A stretch of 64,000 bases of DNA from Pirellulales bacterium (lineage in GTDB: Bacteria > Planctomycetota > Planctomycetia > Pirellulales > JACPPG01). How positions within the stretch are numbered: position 1 is the stretch's first letter; each line of letters opens with the position of its first letter. Location: assembly GCA_035546535.1 (NCBI GenBank), contig DASZWQ010000069.1, positions 1-64,000 of the forward strand, written 5' to 3'. This document shows, in pieces, positions 7,816 through 16,814 of this stretch. Below the pieces are notes generated by a model. The model had not been told where the DNA came from. It saw only the letters and a program-made list of their open reading frames with translations, and did no database searches. The position numbers were made by a program, and so were the translations under genes.

Positions 7816-10800
7816 ATGAGCGCGTCGGCCCGCGTGATCGTCGTTGGTTTGCTTGCCGCTCTGGCGCTGGTAGCGGGTCGCGCAGGACGAGCGCCACACC
7901 ACACCCATCCGCGCGCGGCGCGCCCTCACGATGGGAAATCGGCCGTCGCCCTGCCGGCGACGAGTGTCCTGCCGCAACTTGAGCTGGACGAGCTGCTAAA
8001 ACCTGTTCCCCCGAAGGAGCCGGCCGAGGCGCTCAAGTCATTCGAGACTCTCCCGGGATTCCACATGGAGCTGGCCGCGCACGAGCCCGCGGTGGTCGAC
8101 CCCGTGGCCGCGGCGTTCGACGAGCAAGGGCGCCTGTTCGTGGCCGAGATGCGCGACTATCCGTTCCGGCCCAAGGAAGGTGACAAGCCCACGGGCAAAG
8201 TGCGCTTGCTCACAGACACTGATGGCGACGGCGTGTACGACAAGAGCACGGTGTACGCCGATGAATTGCTATGGCCCACGGGCGTGGCCTGCTCGAACGG
8301 AGGCGTGTACGTCGCCGCGGCGCCGAATGTCTATTACTTCAAGGATACCGACGGCGACGGTGTGGCCGACGAGCGGCGCATCGTGTTTTCCGGCTTCGGC
8401 ACGCAAAACGAACAAGGCTCGGTGAACTGCCTCACCTGGGCGCTCGACGGAAAGATTTACGCCAGCACGTCCAAAAACGGCGGCCAGATTCGCTCGGGCG
8501 GGGACGCGGAGTCCGATCCGGTGGGCATTAGTGGACGCGATTTCTGCTTCGATCCGCGCAACGAGAAGCTCGAACTGGTCAGCGGTGGCGGACAATTCGG
8601 CAATGCCTTCGACGATTGGGGCAATCGCTTTTTGTGCGATCAGGCCAATCCGTCGATGGAAGTGATGCTCCCCTATCGTTACCTGGCCCGCAATCCCTTG
8701 TTGGCTGTGCCCGATGCCGTAAATGACCTGACACCGGGCGCGGTGCGTATTTTCCGCATTAGTCCCTTGGAAGGATGGCGCATTGTCCGGTCAACGCGGC
8801 GGCTGGCGTTGGGCGAGCGTGGCGAAGACTCGACCGGCTTGAATCATCATGTGCTCGACGGCGTAGCAGGCCTGATGATTTATCGCGGCGATGCCTATCC
8901 GCCGGAGTTTCGCGGTAACTTAATCGTGGGCGATGGACAAACGAACCTTGTGCATCGCCGTCTGCTCGAACCGGACGGCGTGACATTCCGTTCGGTGCGC
9001 GCCGACAAGGATACCGAGTTTGTTCGCTCACGCGACATCTGGTTCCGGCCCGTCAATTCGTTGAACGGGCCTGACGGCTGTGCGTGGTTTACGGACATGG
9101 CGCGCGAGGTAATCGAATCGGTACACGTGCCGTGGGACGTCGTGAACCGGATCAATTTGCGCAGCCAGGGGCGAGGCCGTATTTATCGCGTGGTGCCGGA
9201 TGGTTTTCAACGTCCGGCGCCGCCTCGATTGCACGAGGCAGGCAGCGCCGAGCTGGTGGCCACTCTTGAGCATCGCAACGGCTGGTGGCGCGACACGGCC
9301 CAGCGTCTGCTACGGGAGCGCGCCGATCCGACGGCGGTTGAGCCGCTGCACAAGCTACTGAGCGAGTCATCGTTCGATCTGGCTCGATTGCACGCGCTTT
9401 ACACGCTCGACCAATTGAAGTCGCTAGCTGACGCAGATCTGCTGCACGCTCTGGCCGATGAATCGTCTGGCGTGCGGGAGCACGCCGTGCGACTCGCCGA
9501 ACGGCGCTTGTCGACCTCGCCGGAGCTGCTTTCGCGCGTGGCGCAGTTGGCGGCCGACGAATCGCCGCGCGTCCGCTTTCAGGTTGCATTCTCCCTCGGA
9601 GAGGTGAGTGGAAACGAGGATGGGCGGCGGCAAGCGATCAGTGGTCTGGCGACGATCTCCCGGCGCGACGGTGCCGATCGCTGGGTGCGCACGGCAATTC
9701 TCAGCTCCAGCCGTACCTGGGCCGAGCAACTGCTCGGCGAGTTGACCCAGTCGAGCGGTGAAGTTGCGGATGCGACGTTGCTGCGGCAGTTGGCGTTTTT
9801 CGTTGGACGGGATGACGATCACGATGCGGCGACTCGCCATTTGCTGGATGCGGTGGCCGCTTCCGCTGCGGCCGCGAATCTGGCCACGGTGCGGCCGATT
9901 CTATTGGGGCTGGGCGATGGGCTTCGCGGCGCCAAGACGTCGCTACAGCAACTGCGCCCGTCCCTCTCGCCGCCGGCGTCGGCGCTCATCGACCGTGTGA
10001 TTGCCGATGCAACGCGCACCGCCAGCGATGAACAAGCCCCGCCGGCGGTGCGCGTGCAGGCGATTCAGGCGTTGGCGTGTGGCCCGTGGGACCAGACGCT
10101 GCCGGCGCTCGCGCCGCTTTTGGTCCGGCATCAGGCCGACGGCGTCGAACGGGCCGCGGTGCAGACGCTCGGGACGTTCGACAGCCCTGAGGTCGCCACC
10201 GCTCTCATCGCGCCGTGGCGGCAGTACACGCCACCGGTGCGCAGCGTGGTCGTGCAAGCGATCTTCGCGCATCCGAGTTGGATGGGCGAGCTATTGACGG
10301 CGATCGAAAAAGGCGATGTCGCCGCCAATCAGCTGACGCGGGTGGAGCGCAACATGCTGTTGGCGCTGCGCGACAAGGAATTACAGAAACGCGCCGAGAA
10401 ACTTTTCGAGTCGGACAATAGTCCTCGCCAGGAAGTCTACGATCGCTACCGGCCCACCTTGCAAATGGCTGGCACCGTGGCGGCAGGCGAGAAGGTTTAT
10501 CAGCGTGAGTGCATGGCCTGCCACCAGGTGGGCAAACAAGGGCAAGCCGTCGGGCCTAATCTGGCCATGACCAAGCATCGCACGCCCGAGGAGCTGTTGA
10601 TGCACATTCTCGATCCGAATCGCGAGGTGCAGCCGGCGTACATCCAATATTCGATTATCGATCGCGATGGCGGCATCTATTCCGGATTGATCGCGGCCGA
10701 GACGGCCAGCAGCATTACGCTGCGACGTGATAAGAATGTTGAAAAGACGATCCTCAAAAACGAGATCGAAGAAATCTCGAGCAGCGAGAAATCGCTCATG

Positions 10801-10917
10801 CCCGAGGGTTTTGAGAAGACGATCGCTCTGCAAGAGATGGCCGACCTGCTGACCTTCTTGAAAGAGATGCATTACGACATCGGCACGCAACCCGGCCGGC
10901 GCGAAGGAGGCGAGTAG
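7816..10917 (+). CDS. PVC-type membrane-bound dehydrogenase with HEAT repeats and cytochrome c domain
   Basis: A 1033-residue exported protein of the large family typical of Planctomycetes/Verrucomicrobia. A signal peptide (MSASARVIVVGLLAALALVAG) is followed by a seven-bladed propeller dehydrogenase-like region (FEVEAEMRDYP-type phrases such as LFVAEMRDYPF and repeated DTDGDGVYD/DTDGDGVAD calcium-like loops), a helical HEAT-like repeat region (~500-850), and a C-terminal cytochrome c domain with CMACH at about residue 899 and a distal Met candidate. Upstream in-frame sequence to 7648 is non-coding in character; ATG 7816 is followed directly by the signal peptide and has GAGCGAGG before it. 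The substrate (often proposed as sugars or alcohols) is unknown. Confidence 0.9.
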   Translation: MSASARVIVVGLLAALALVAGRAGRAPHHTHPRAARPHDGKSAVALPATSVLPQLELDELLKPVPPKEPAEALKSFETLPGFHMELAAHEPAVVDPVAAAFDEQGRLFVAEMRDYPFRPKEGDKPTGKVRLLTDTDGDGVYDKSTVYADELLWPTGVACSNGGVYVAAAPNVYYFKDTDGDGVADERRIVFSGFGTQNEQGSVNCLTWALDGKIYASTSKNGGQIRSGGDAESDPVGISGRDFCFDPRNEKLELVSGGGQFGNAFDDWGNRFLCDQANPSMEVMLPYRYLARNPLLAVPDAVNDLTPGAVRIFRISPLEGWRIVRSTRRLALGERGEDSTGLNHHVLDGVAGLMIYRGDAYPPEFRGNLIVGDGQTNLVHRRLLEPDGVTFRSVRADKDTEFVRSRDIWFRPVNSLNGPDGCAWFTDMAREVIESVHVPWDVVNRINLRSQGRGRIYRVVPDGFQRPAPPRLHEAGSAELVATLEHRNGWWRDTAQRLLRERADPTAVEPLHKLLSESSFDLARLHALYTLDQLKSLADADLLHALADESSGVREHAVRLAERRLSTSPELLSRVAQLAADESPRVRFQVAFSLGEVSGNEDGRRQAISGLATISRRDGADRWVRTAILSSSRTWAEQLLGELTQSSGEVADATLLRQLAFFVGRDDDHDAATRHLLDAVAASAAAANLATVRPILLGLGDGLRGAKTSLQQLRPSLSPPASALIDRVIADATRTASDEQAPPAVRVQAIQALACGPWDQTLPALAPLLVRHQADGVERAAVQTLGTFDSPEVATALIAPWRQYTPPVRSVVVQAIFAHPSWMGELLTAIEKGDVAANQLTRVERNMLLALRDKELQKRAEKLFESDNSPRQEVYDRYRPTLQMAGTVAAGEKVYQRECMACHQVGKQGQAVGPNLAMTKHRTPEELLMHILDPNREVQPAYIQYSIIDRDGGIYSGLIAAETASSITLRRDKNVEKTILKNEIEEISSSEKSLMPEGFEKTIALQEMADLLTFLKEMHYDIGTQPGRREGGE

Positions 10918-10966
10918 TCGCGCCTGCGGCCACTGGTGCATTTGCCTTGTCGCAGGCGTTGTGAAA

Positions 10967-11002
10967 CTCCTCTCCCTCGCAGGGAGAGGGCAGGGTGAGG
11001 GT
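10967..11002. repeat. Short palindrome-rich repeat, copy 1 (CTCTCCC..GGGAGAGGG)
   Basis: The sequence contains the inverted arms CTCTCCC and GGGAGAG followed by GGCAGGGTGAGG. A second copy in the opposite orientation lies inside dnaE2 at 11845-11880. This kind of dispersed element is common in many bacterial genomes. This copy lies between the cytochrome gene and the end of dnaE2, which are convergent, so it could also slow transcription from either side. Confidence 0.75.
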
Positions 11003-11075
11003 AGCAGTTCAGAATAATGGGGCGTAGGTGCATCCGGACATGCCATGCTTTTCGCCGCAGGCGATAAGCATGGCT

Positions 11076-14000
11076 TCAGCGAAAATCGCGCGACCGCGAG
11101 CTCATCTGCCCTGAGATCTCGCGCACGTCGAGCAGGCGATTCACCAGGATGTGGATCACTTCGCCTTGCCGCTCCAGCTTTCCTTGTGCAAGCAGCGCCA
11201 CGGCGTTTTTTGCCGCTGGGCGAAAACGTTGCCAGACGTCGGGGCGAATCACCAGGTTGGCAACGCCCGTTTCGTCTTCCAGGGTGACGAACGTGATGCC
11301 GCTGGCCGTGCCGGGCCGTTGCCGAACGAGGACCAGCCCGGCCACGCGTACTTGCCGCCCCGGCCGCGCAGTGGGCAGTTCGTTGGCGCGCAATACGCCG
11401 AGCGTCGCCAGCTTGTCGCGAAAGAACGACATCGGATGCGCTCGCAGCGACAAGCCCGCAGTCTGATAGTCGGCCAGTACTTCTTCGTACGTCGTGAGTG
11501 CCGGCAGTGGAACGGCCGGTTCTTGCGAGGCGGGATCGGGCAAAGGATCGAAGAGCGGCATCTCGCGCGCCTGCTCGCCGGCCGCCAGCGCCTGCCATAA
11601 TCCTGCGCGCCGATCTAACTCCAGCGATCGCACTGCGTCGGCTTTGACCAAGCGCACCAGGAGGGGACGCCCCAAGCGCGCCCGTCGCGCCAGGTCGTCG
11701 AGCGAACGAAACGGTCCGTCGCGCCGCGCCGTGGCGATCCTTTCCACAACTCCCTCGGGCATACCGGACAGTAGGCGCAGGCCGAGACGCAAGGCGAAGT
11801 TGCCTTTTCCGGCGGTGCCATCGCTTATTGCGCCGGCACGCTCGCCCCTCACCCTGCCCTCTCCCCGCAGGGGAGAGGGGTTTCGTGGAACGCCGCTAGA
11901 GTGATTTTCTGCCCGCACCACCTCGCGCTCTGGGCATTCCTCCAGCGTGCAATTCCATTCGCTCAGATTCACGTCCGCCGGCAGAACGGTTACACCATGC
12001 TCGCGCGCGTCGCGTACGAGCTGAGCCGGCGCGTAAAAACCCATGGGCTGGCTATTGACCAGCGCCGCGGCGAACGCGGCTGGGTAGTAGTACTTCAACC
12101 ATGACGAGACGTACACCAGCAGCGCGAAGCTGGCCGAATGCGATTCGGGAAAACCGTATTCGCCGAATCCGCTGATCTGGTGGAATACGCTTTCGGCAAA
12201 TTCCAGCGACAGTCCGCGCGAGAGCATGCCCGAGATTAACCGTTGACGGAATTTCTCGATGACGCCGGTCTTGCGCCAGGCTCCCATGGCGCGGCGCAGC
12301 TGATCGGCCTCGCCTGGCGTGAAGCCGGCCGCAACCACGGCCAGCCGCATCGCCTGCTCTTGAAAGATCGGCACGCCCATCGTTTTGGCGAGCACCTGGC
12401 GAATTTCTTCGTTGGGGAAATCAACGGGCTCCAGGCCCGCACGGCGCCGCAAGTAAGGATGCACCATGTTGCCCTGGATCGGACCGGGGCGCACGATCGC
12501 TACTTCGATCACCAGATCGTAGAACTCGCGTGGGCGCAGCCGTGGCAGCATGCTCATCTGCGCGCGGCTTTCGATCTGAAACACGCCCATCGTGTCGGCG
12601 CGGCAGATCATCTCATACACAGCCTCGTCAGCCTGGGGGATGTTGGCCAGTGTCAGTTGCGGGCCGTAATGCTGCTCGACCAGGTCGAAACATTTGTGAA
12701 TGGCCGTCAGCATGCCCAGCGCCAGGCAGTCGACTTTCAAGATGCCCAGCTCGTCCAGGTCGTCCTTGTCCCATTGAATGACGGTGCGTCCGGGCATGGC
12801 GGCGTTTTCGATCGGCACCATTTCGCACAAAGGCCCGCGCGTCATCACCATGCCGCCGACGTGTTGGGACAAGTGGCGAGGAAAGCCGACCAGTTCTTCA
12901 ACCAGCGTGGCCAGTTGCTGTCCGAGCGCGCTCGCCGGATCGATGCCTGCTTCCGGCAATCCGGTGCGCCAGCGATCTTCGTACCCACGGCCATCAATAG
13001 TTTTGGCTAGCGCATCGACCCGGTCGAGCGACAGCCCGAGCGCCTTTCCCACGTCGCGCACGGCCGAGCGCAGCCGATAGGTGATCACCTCAGCGGTCAT
13101 ACCGGCCCGATCGCGACCGTATTTGTCGTACACGTATTGCAGGACTTCTTCGCGCCGCTCGTGCTCGAAATCGATATCGATGTCCGGCGCTTCGTTGCGC
13201 TCGGCGCTGACGAAGCGTTCGAATAGCACGTCGATTTGCTCGGGATCGACCGAGGTCACACCCAGGCAATAGCAAACGGCGGAATTAGCCGCCGAGCCGC
13301 GTCCCTGGCAGAGGATGTTGCGGCTGCGCGCGTAACGGACCAGGTCCCACACGGTGAGAAAATAGGCCTCGTAGTGCAATTGCTCGATTAAATGCAGCTC
13401 GTGTTCGACCAGCTCGCGCACTTTCGGCGGAATCCCCTGCGGATAGCGCTCGCGGACTCCGCGCCAGGTCAATTGCGTTAGATGCGCCTGCGCCGTGACA
13501 CCCGGCGGGCAAAGCTCTTCGGGATATTCGTAACGCAATTCTTCCAGCGAAAACGTGCAGCGATCGGCGATTTCGGCCGCGCGCGCGATCGCCTGGGGAT
13601 AATCGACGAATAACTCCGCCATTTCCGCCGGCGATTTCAAGTGCCGCTCGGCGTTGGCAAAGCCGCGCGGGCCGGCCTCGGCCACGGTCACTCCTTGCCG
13701 CGTTGCTGCCAGAACATCGGCCAAAACGCGCCGCTCGGGCACGTGGTAATGCACGTCGTTGGCTGCCACCAGCGGTAACCTCGCCCGAGCGGCGAGCGCT
13801 ACTATTTCAGCCAGCGATTGAGAATCGTCCGGTCCGCGATGCAACTCAGCCAACGCGTAAGCCCGATCGCCGAAGACTTCGCGATAGCGGGTCAGGGAAT
13901 CAGCGACCGGTATCTCCGCGTTTTTCTCTCTCAGAGAAGTGTGAAGAGAAGGCGAAGTGGCCATCTCAGCCCGCATCGGCAGCACTGCGTTATGCTCGCC

Positions 14001-14483
14001 GACCGGTTTCTTGCTGGAAAACGCAGTCGCGGGAGATGGTCGCAAGCAAACAAGCGCAAGCAGGCCGTCGGCATGCTCGGCCAGATCCGTTAGGCGTAGT
14101 TCGCACTCTCCTTTCGGCGCGCGCCGCCGGCCCAGGGTGAGCATGCGCGATAGGTTCGCATAGCCCAAACGATCGATGGCCAGGAGCACCACCGGGAGCG
14201 CGTCGAGAGGATGAATTTCGGCGCCGATGAGCAGCTTCAGGTCCACGGCCTTGGCCGCGGCATGAGCCCGCACCACGCCGGCCAGGCTTTCGCGATCGGT
14301 AACGGCCAGCGCCGCATACCCCAGCTCGGCGGCCCGGGCTACGAGTTCGTCAGGGTGGGACGCGCCGGTGAGAAATGAAAAGTTTGTCTTCGCATGCAGC
14401 TCGGCATAACGCACCGCCGGCGGCGCGCCATTCGCGTGCGCGACAAGTCGGATTTCACGTTTTGCCGGAGGAGGATCGGGCAT
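11076..14483 (-). CDS. dnaE2: Error-prone DNA polymerase III alpha subunit DnaE2
   Basis: An 1135-residue C-family polymerase used in damage-induced mutagenesis with ImuA and ImuB. The N-terminal PHP domain begins YAELHAKTNFSFLTGASHP, characteristic of DnaE2. The palm has the PDIDIDFEHERR motif with catalytic aspartates, and the C-terminus has the OB-fold region (VRVAGLVLVRQRPGTASG). Two stretches look foreign to the family: about residues 165-205, and about 860-890, where the repeat 11845-11880 is translated as NPSPLRGEGRVRGE. Both keep the frame. It is separated from imuB by the GxxExxY unit. ATG 14483 has no Shine-Dalgarno site; the insertion upstream may have displaced it, or the true start is slightly downstream. 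Confidence 0.93.
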   Translation of the reverse strand: MPDPPPAKREIRLVAHANGAPPAVRYAELHAKTNFSFLTGASHPDELVARAAELGYAALAVTDRESLAGVVRAHAAAKAVDLKLLIGAEIHPLDALPVVLLAIDRLGYANLSRMLTLGRRRAPKGECELRLTDLAEHADGLLALVCLRPSPATAFSSKKPVGEHNAVLPMRAEMATSPSLHTSLREKNAEIPVADSLTRYREVFGDRAYALAELHRGPDDSQSLAEIVALAARARLPLVAANDVHYHVPERRVLADVLAATRQGVTVAEAGPRGFANAERHLKSPAEMAELFVDYPQAIARAAEIADRCTFSLEELRYEYPEELCPPGVTAQAHLTQLTWRGVRERYPQGIPPKVRELVEHELHLIEQLHYEAYFLTVWDLVRYARSRNILCQGRGSAANSAVCYCLGVTSVDPEQIDVLFERFVSAERNEAPDIDIDFEHERREEVLQYVYDKYGRDRAGMTAEVITYRLRSAVRDVGKALGLSLDRVDALAKTIDGRGYEDRWRTGLPEAGIDPASALGQQLATLVEELVGFPRHLSQHVGGMVMTRGPLCEMVPIENAAMPGRTVIQWDKDDLDELGILKVDCLALGMLTAIHKCFDLVEQHYGPQLTLANIPQADEAVYEMICRADTMGVFQIESRAQMSMLPRLRPREFYDLVIEVAIVRPGPIQGNMVHPYLRRRAGLEPVDFPNEEIRQVLAKTMGVPIFQEQAMRLAVVAAGFTPGEADQLRRAMGAWRKTGVIEKFRQRLISGMLSRGLSLEFAESVFHQISGFGEYGFPESHSASFALLVYVSSWLKYYYPAAFAAALVNSQPMGFYAPAQLVRDAREHGVTVLPADVNLSEWNCTLEECPEREVVRAENHSSGVPRNPSPLRGEGRVRGERAGAISDGTAGKGNFALRLGLRLLSGMPEGVVERIATARRDGPFRSLDDLARRARLGRPLLVRLVKADAVRSLELDRRAGLWQALAAGEQAREMPLFDPLPDPASQEPAVPLPALTTYEEVLADYQTAGLSLRAHPMSFFRDKLATLGVLRANELPTARPGRQVRVAGLVLVRQRPGTASGITFVTLEDETGVANLVIRPDVWQRFRPAAKNAVALLAQGKLERQGEVIHILVNRLLDVREISGQMSSRSRDFR
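11845..11880. repeat. Short palindrome-rich repeat, copy 2, inside dnaE2
   Basis: This copy is inverted relative to 10967-11002 and has arms CTCTCCCC and GGGGAGAG. It falls within the coding sequence of dnaE2 and is read in frame, adding a PSPLRGEGRVRGE-like peptide between the fingers/duplex-binding part and the C-terminal region. Similar in-frame repeat peptides occur in proteins of many bacteria. Confidence 0.7.
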
Positions 14484-14503
14484 GCTGCACGTTTCATGAA
14501 AAA

Positions 14504-14647
14504 TATTTCACCACGGAGACACGGAGACACAGAGAAGAAATGGAAAGTCGGAATGCAGAGTGAGGAATGGAAAAATTGTGCGTCTTCCTATTCATTATTT
14601 GCATTTATCGTTTCCCCTTTTCTGTGTCTCTCTGTCTCTGTGGTGAA
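14504..14647. repeat. 'cacggag' hairpin repeat, copy A (within the GxxExxY unit)
   Basis: A ~144-base hairpin-forming repeat. Left arm 14507-14540 reads TTCACCACGGAGACACGG and onward to agagaag; right arm 14614-14647 reads inversely and ends CTGTGGTGAA. The interior also has imperfect dyad symmetry, with GAATGCAGAGTGAGGAA on one side and TTCATTATTTGCATTTA on the other. Related copies are at 25284-25456, 26392-26531 and (truncated) 62491-62596. Confidence 0.7.
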
Positions 14648-14652
14648 TGTTC

Positions 14653-15027
14653 CTATAGGACACGTCGCCGGATGCCGTCTTTGAGAACAGGCACGTTGAA
14701 ATTGATCAGCAAACCAACCGGCTTGGTGCTGAGCTTTAGGTATGTCAGCAGTTGCGCTTCGTGGATGGGTAGTAAGGCTTCGACACATTTCAACTCGAGA
14801 ACGACCGCATCGGCGACGACGATGTCTAACCGATAGCCGCAGTCGAGTGCCGCATCCTTGTACTGTACGAGTAGAGGAACCTGTCGTTTTAGAGCGATGT
14901 GGCGCAGCGACAGCTCGTGGCATAGGCATTCTTCATAAGCCGATTCCAACAAACCTGGCCCTAGGATCTTATGCACTTCAATAGCAGCCCCAATGATTTC
15001 GGTAGTGATCTGTTCGTGTTTCAACAT
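14653..15027 (-). CDS. GxxExxY protein (PD-(D/E)XK nuclease-like)
   Basis: A 124-residue protein of the GxxExxY family, recognised from [13 protein letters not shown], the motif that names it. The core has a restriction-endonuclease-like pattern: an Asp in YRLDIVVAD, then a strand ending in ELK, matching the D...(D/E)xK signature; whether it cuts DNA is unproven for the family. ATG 15027 follows GAGGG and gives the usual family length. The frame continues upstream to 15129 through the terminal repeat, where it would encode [10 protein letters not shown], a peptide often annotated at the N-terminus of such proteins but most likely just translated repeat. It lies between imuB and dnaE2 on the same strand. 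Confidence 0.85.
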   Translation of the reverse strand: MLKHEQITTEIIGAAIEVHKILGPGLLESAYEECLCHELSLRHIALKRQVPLLVQYKDAALDCGYRLDIVVADAVVLELKCVEALLPIHEAQLLTYLKLSTKPVGLLINFNVPVLKDGIRRRVL

Positions 15028-15101
15028 GACAACCCTCACACTCTTCGGTCTTTTGTCTTCTCCGTGCCTCCGTGTCTCCGTGGTGAAATACGTTTTTCTC
15101 G

Positions 15102-16814
15102 TTAGTCGAAGTCTCCGTGCCAGAACCATTGGCCGTCGCTGCGACGGCGGAAGAGCCAGTGGCGGTGGCCGTCGGTGGTTTCTACACGGTAGTAATCACG
15201 CCGCACGCCGCGGCCGCGCCACCAGCCGGTTTCGATCCGTTCCGGTCCCCAACTGCGCGCCACGTGGCGGCGCTCATGCCCCAGCGTGAACCAGAGGAGT
15301 GGCCCATCCGGCACCACGGCGACCACGGTGAGCGGAATCGGAGCGGGGGCCAAACGCAGCGGCCGCTGCGACCATTTGAAGTGCCGCTCTTCGTGCACCT
15401 GCTCTTTGTTCTTGCCACGCGGCGAACGCCGGTCCGTATGTCGCCCGGCTCCGCGCCGCCCGGGCATGCGACGATCGAATCGTCGCGAGGGTTCATTTCC
15501 CACGAGCGGCTGGTAGCGGCAGGCCTCTTCCGGCTGCGGATCGCTCGACAATTGCGCATGCAAGACGCATTGCCGCCCCAAGCGGCTGCTCAGCCGATCG
15601 ACGAGCATGGCCAGCGCGCGCGGATCATCGCGGCCGGCTGAGATCTCGAATAATTCTCCCTGATGGCATTCCAGTAGTTCGGTCTTCGTCACAGCGATGC
15701 GGATTCCCGCCACTGGCTCGGTCAAGCGCAGCCGATCGAGCTGCATGCGCAGCAACTCGAACAAATAGCGCGGCGCGGCGCTAGGGCGCATTAATCCCAC
15801 CGAGATCGGCACGCGCATGCGCGTGTCTGCCCCTGCAACATTCTTCTGCCCTCTGCCCACTGCCTGCTGCCGACTACTTGCCAACAGCTCGCATTCCAGC
15901 CGTAAGACGCCGCGCTCCTCGCGTAAAAGCATGCCGGTCAATCGTTCCAATAATCGTTCGATGACCGCTTCGATCGCGCCGGCCTGCGCCACCGGCTGCT
16001 CAAACGGCCAGGTGGCTTCGAGCGCCGCGGAAATCGTTTCGGCGCGGATCACTTCCTCGGCTGCGCCGGTCAGTTGATCCCAGCGCCGCAAAAGTTCTGG
16101 ACCGAAACGGGTCGCCAGCGAAGGACGCGGCAGCTTGTCTAATTGCCCGATTTGCACGAGTCCCAGGTCGGCAAGCAAGCGAACTTCTTCCGCCGACAAG
16201 CGCAGGGCCGCAGTCGGCAAGTCGGCCACGGCCGACAGAGACTCTCCCGGTGCGATGATCATGCCGGCGCGAGTCCCCGCCGCCTCGGCGTAATGGGCCG
16301 CAGCCCAGGCGGCGCCGAGAGTATCGGCCAGTGCCAGGCGGATTTGCCAGCCTTGCGCGCGCAGCTCGCGCGCCACGCGCTCGACAAGCGCCGGCTCGCC
16401 GCCAAACGATGGCCCCAGCCCGGTCACGTCCAAAAACAAACTTTCCGGATGTGCCGTCTCTTCCAGTCCCACGACGGGGCTGAAACGTTCGCACCAGGTG
16501 GCCAGGGCCACGAGCGCATTGCGCGAGGACAGAGAATCGTAACGCTGGTAACAGCAGGCAGCTGGCCGCGCCCGATCCGCGGCCACCGCCGTAGCTTCGG
16601 CCAGCGGCATGCCGGGCCGGATCGAGCGCGCTTGCGCAGCCGGCGAGCAATAAGCAATGGCAAGCGCGCCGCGCGACGTCCTGTCGTAAAGCGCCACAGT
16701 CGCGCCACCGGCATCGCGCAAGACGTCACCAGGACGATTCTTACCCTCGGGCTGCGTGGCGCACCACTGCTGTAGCGGCCACTGCGGGAGCCAGACGCAC
16801 AATACCCGTTTCAT
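15102..16814 (-). CDS. imuB: ImuB, Y-family polymerase-like mutagenesis protein
   Basis: A 570-residue Y-family polymerase homologue. It begins [15 protein letters not shown], lacking the catalytic acidic residues of an active Y-family polymerase, as is known for ImuB, which serves as an adaptor linking DnaE2 to the sliding clamp. Later parts carry the helix-hairpin-helix-like [13 protein letters not shown] and little-finger regions; the C-terminus is very basic and Arg-rich. Residues ~309-327 (15835-15890) read [16 protein letters not shown], encoded by a low-complexity CTGCC-rich repeat, probably a later in-frame insertion. I chose ATG 16814 (a second ATG is at 16817); it overlaps the end of imuA by 74 bases, which implies coupling. 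Confidence 0.9.
   Translation of the reverse strand: MKRVLCVWLPQWPLQQWCATQPEGKNRPGDVLRDAGGATVALYDRTSRGALAIAYCSPAAQARSIRPGMPLAEATAVAADRARPAACCYQRYDSLSSRNALVALATWCERFSPVVGLEETAHPESLFLDVTGLGPSFGGEPALVERVARELRAQGWQIRLALADTLGAAWAAAHYAEAAGTRAGMIIAPGESLSAVADLPTAALRLSAEEVRLLADLGLVQIGQLDKLPRPSLATRFGPELLRRWDQLTGAAEEVIRAETISAALEATWPFEQPVAQAGAIEAVIERLLERLTGMLLREERGVLRLECELLASSRQQAVGRGQKNVAGADTRMRVPISVGLMRPSAAPRYLFELLRMQLDRLRLTEPVAGIRIAVTKTELLECHQGELFEISAGRDDPRALAMLVDRLSSRLGRQCVLHAQLSSDPQPEEACRYQPLVGNEPSRRFDRRMPGRRGAGRHTDRRSPRGKNKEQVHEERHFKWSQRPLRLAPAPIPLTVVAVVPDGPLLWFTLGHERRHVARSWGPERIETGWWRGRGVRRDYYRVETTDGHRHWLFRRRSDGQWFWHGDFD

Larger units (their letters stand above)
14504..15090. mobile_element. GxxExxY-encoding unit with terminal inverted repeats, inserted in the imu operon
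   Basis: The left end (14504-14534) begins TATTTCACCACGGAG and the right end (15060-15090) is its inverse, CTCCGTGGTGAAATA, with about two mismatches over 31 bases. The symmetry continues outward as GAAAAA (14498-14503) and TTTTTC (15093-15098), apart from two extra bases on the right. The unit fills nearly the whole gap between the imuB stop (15102) and the dnaE2 start (14483), genes that are normally adjacent. It carries one gene, for a GxxExxY protein. An additional copy of the right-hand arm at 14622-14647 makes the left ~145 bases a complete short hairpin repeat on its own. I see no direct target duplication. Confidence 0.7.
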
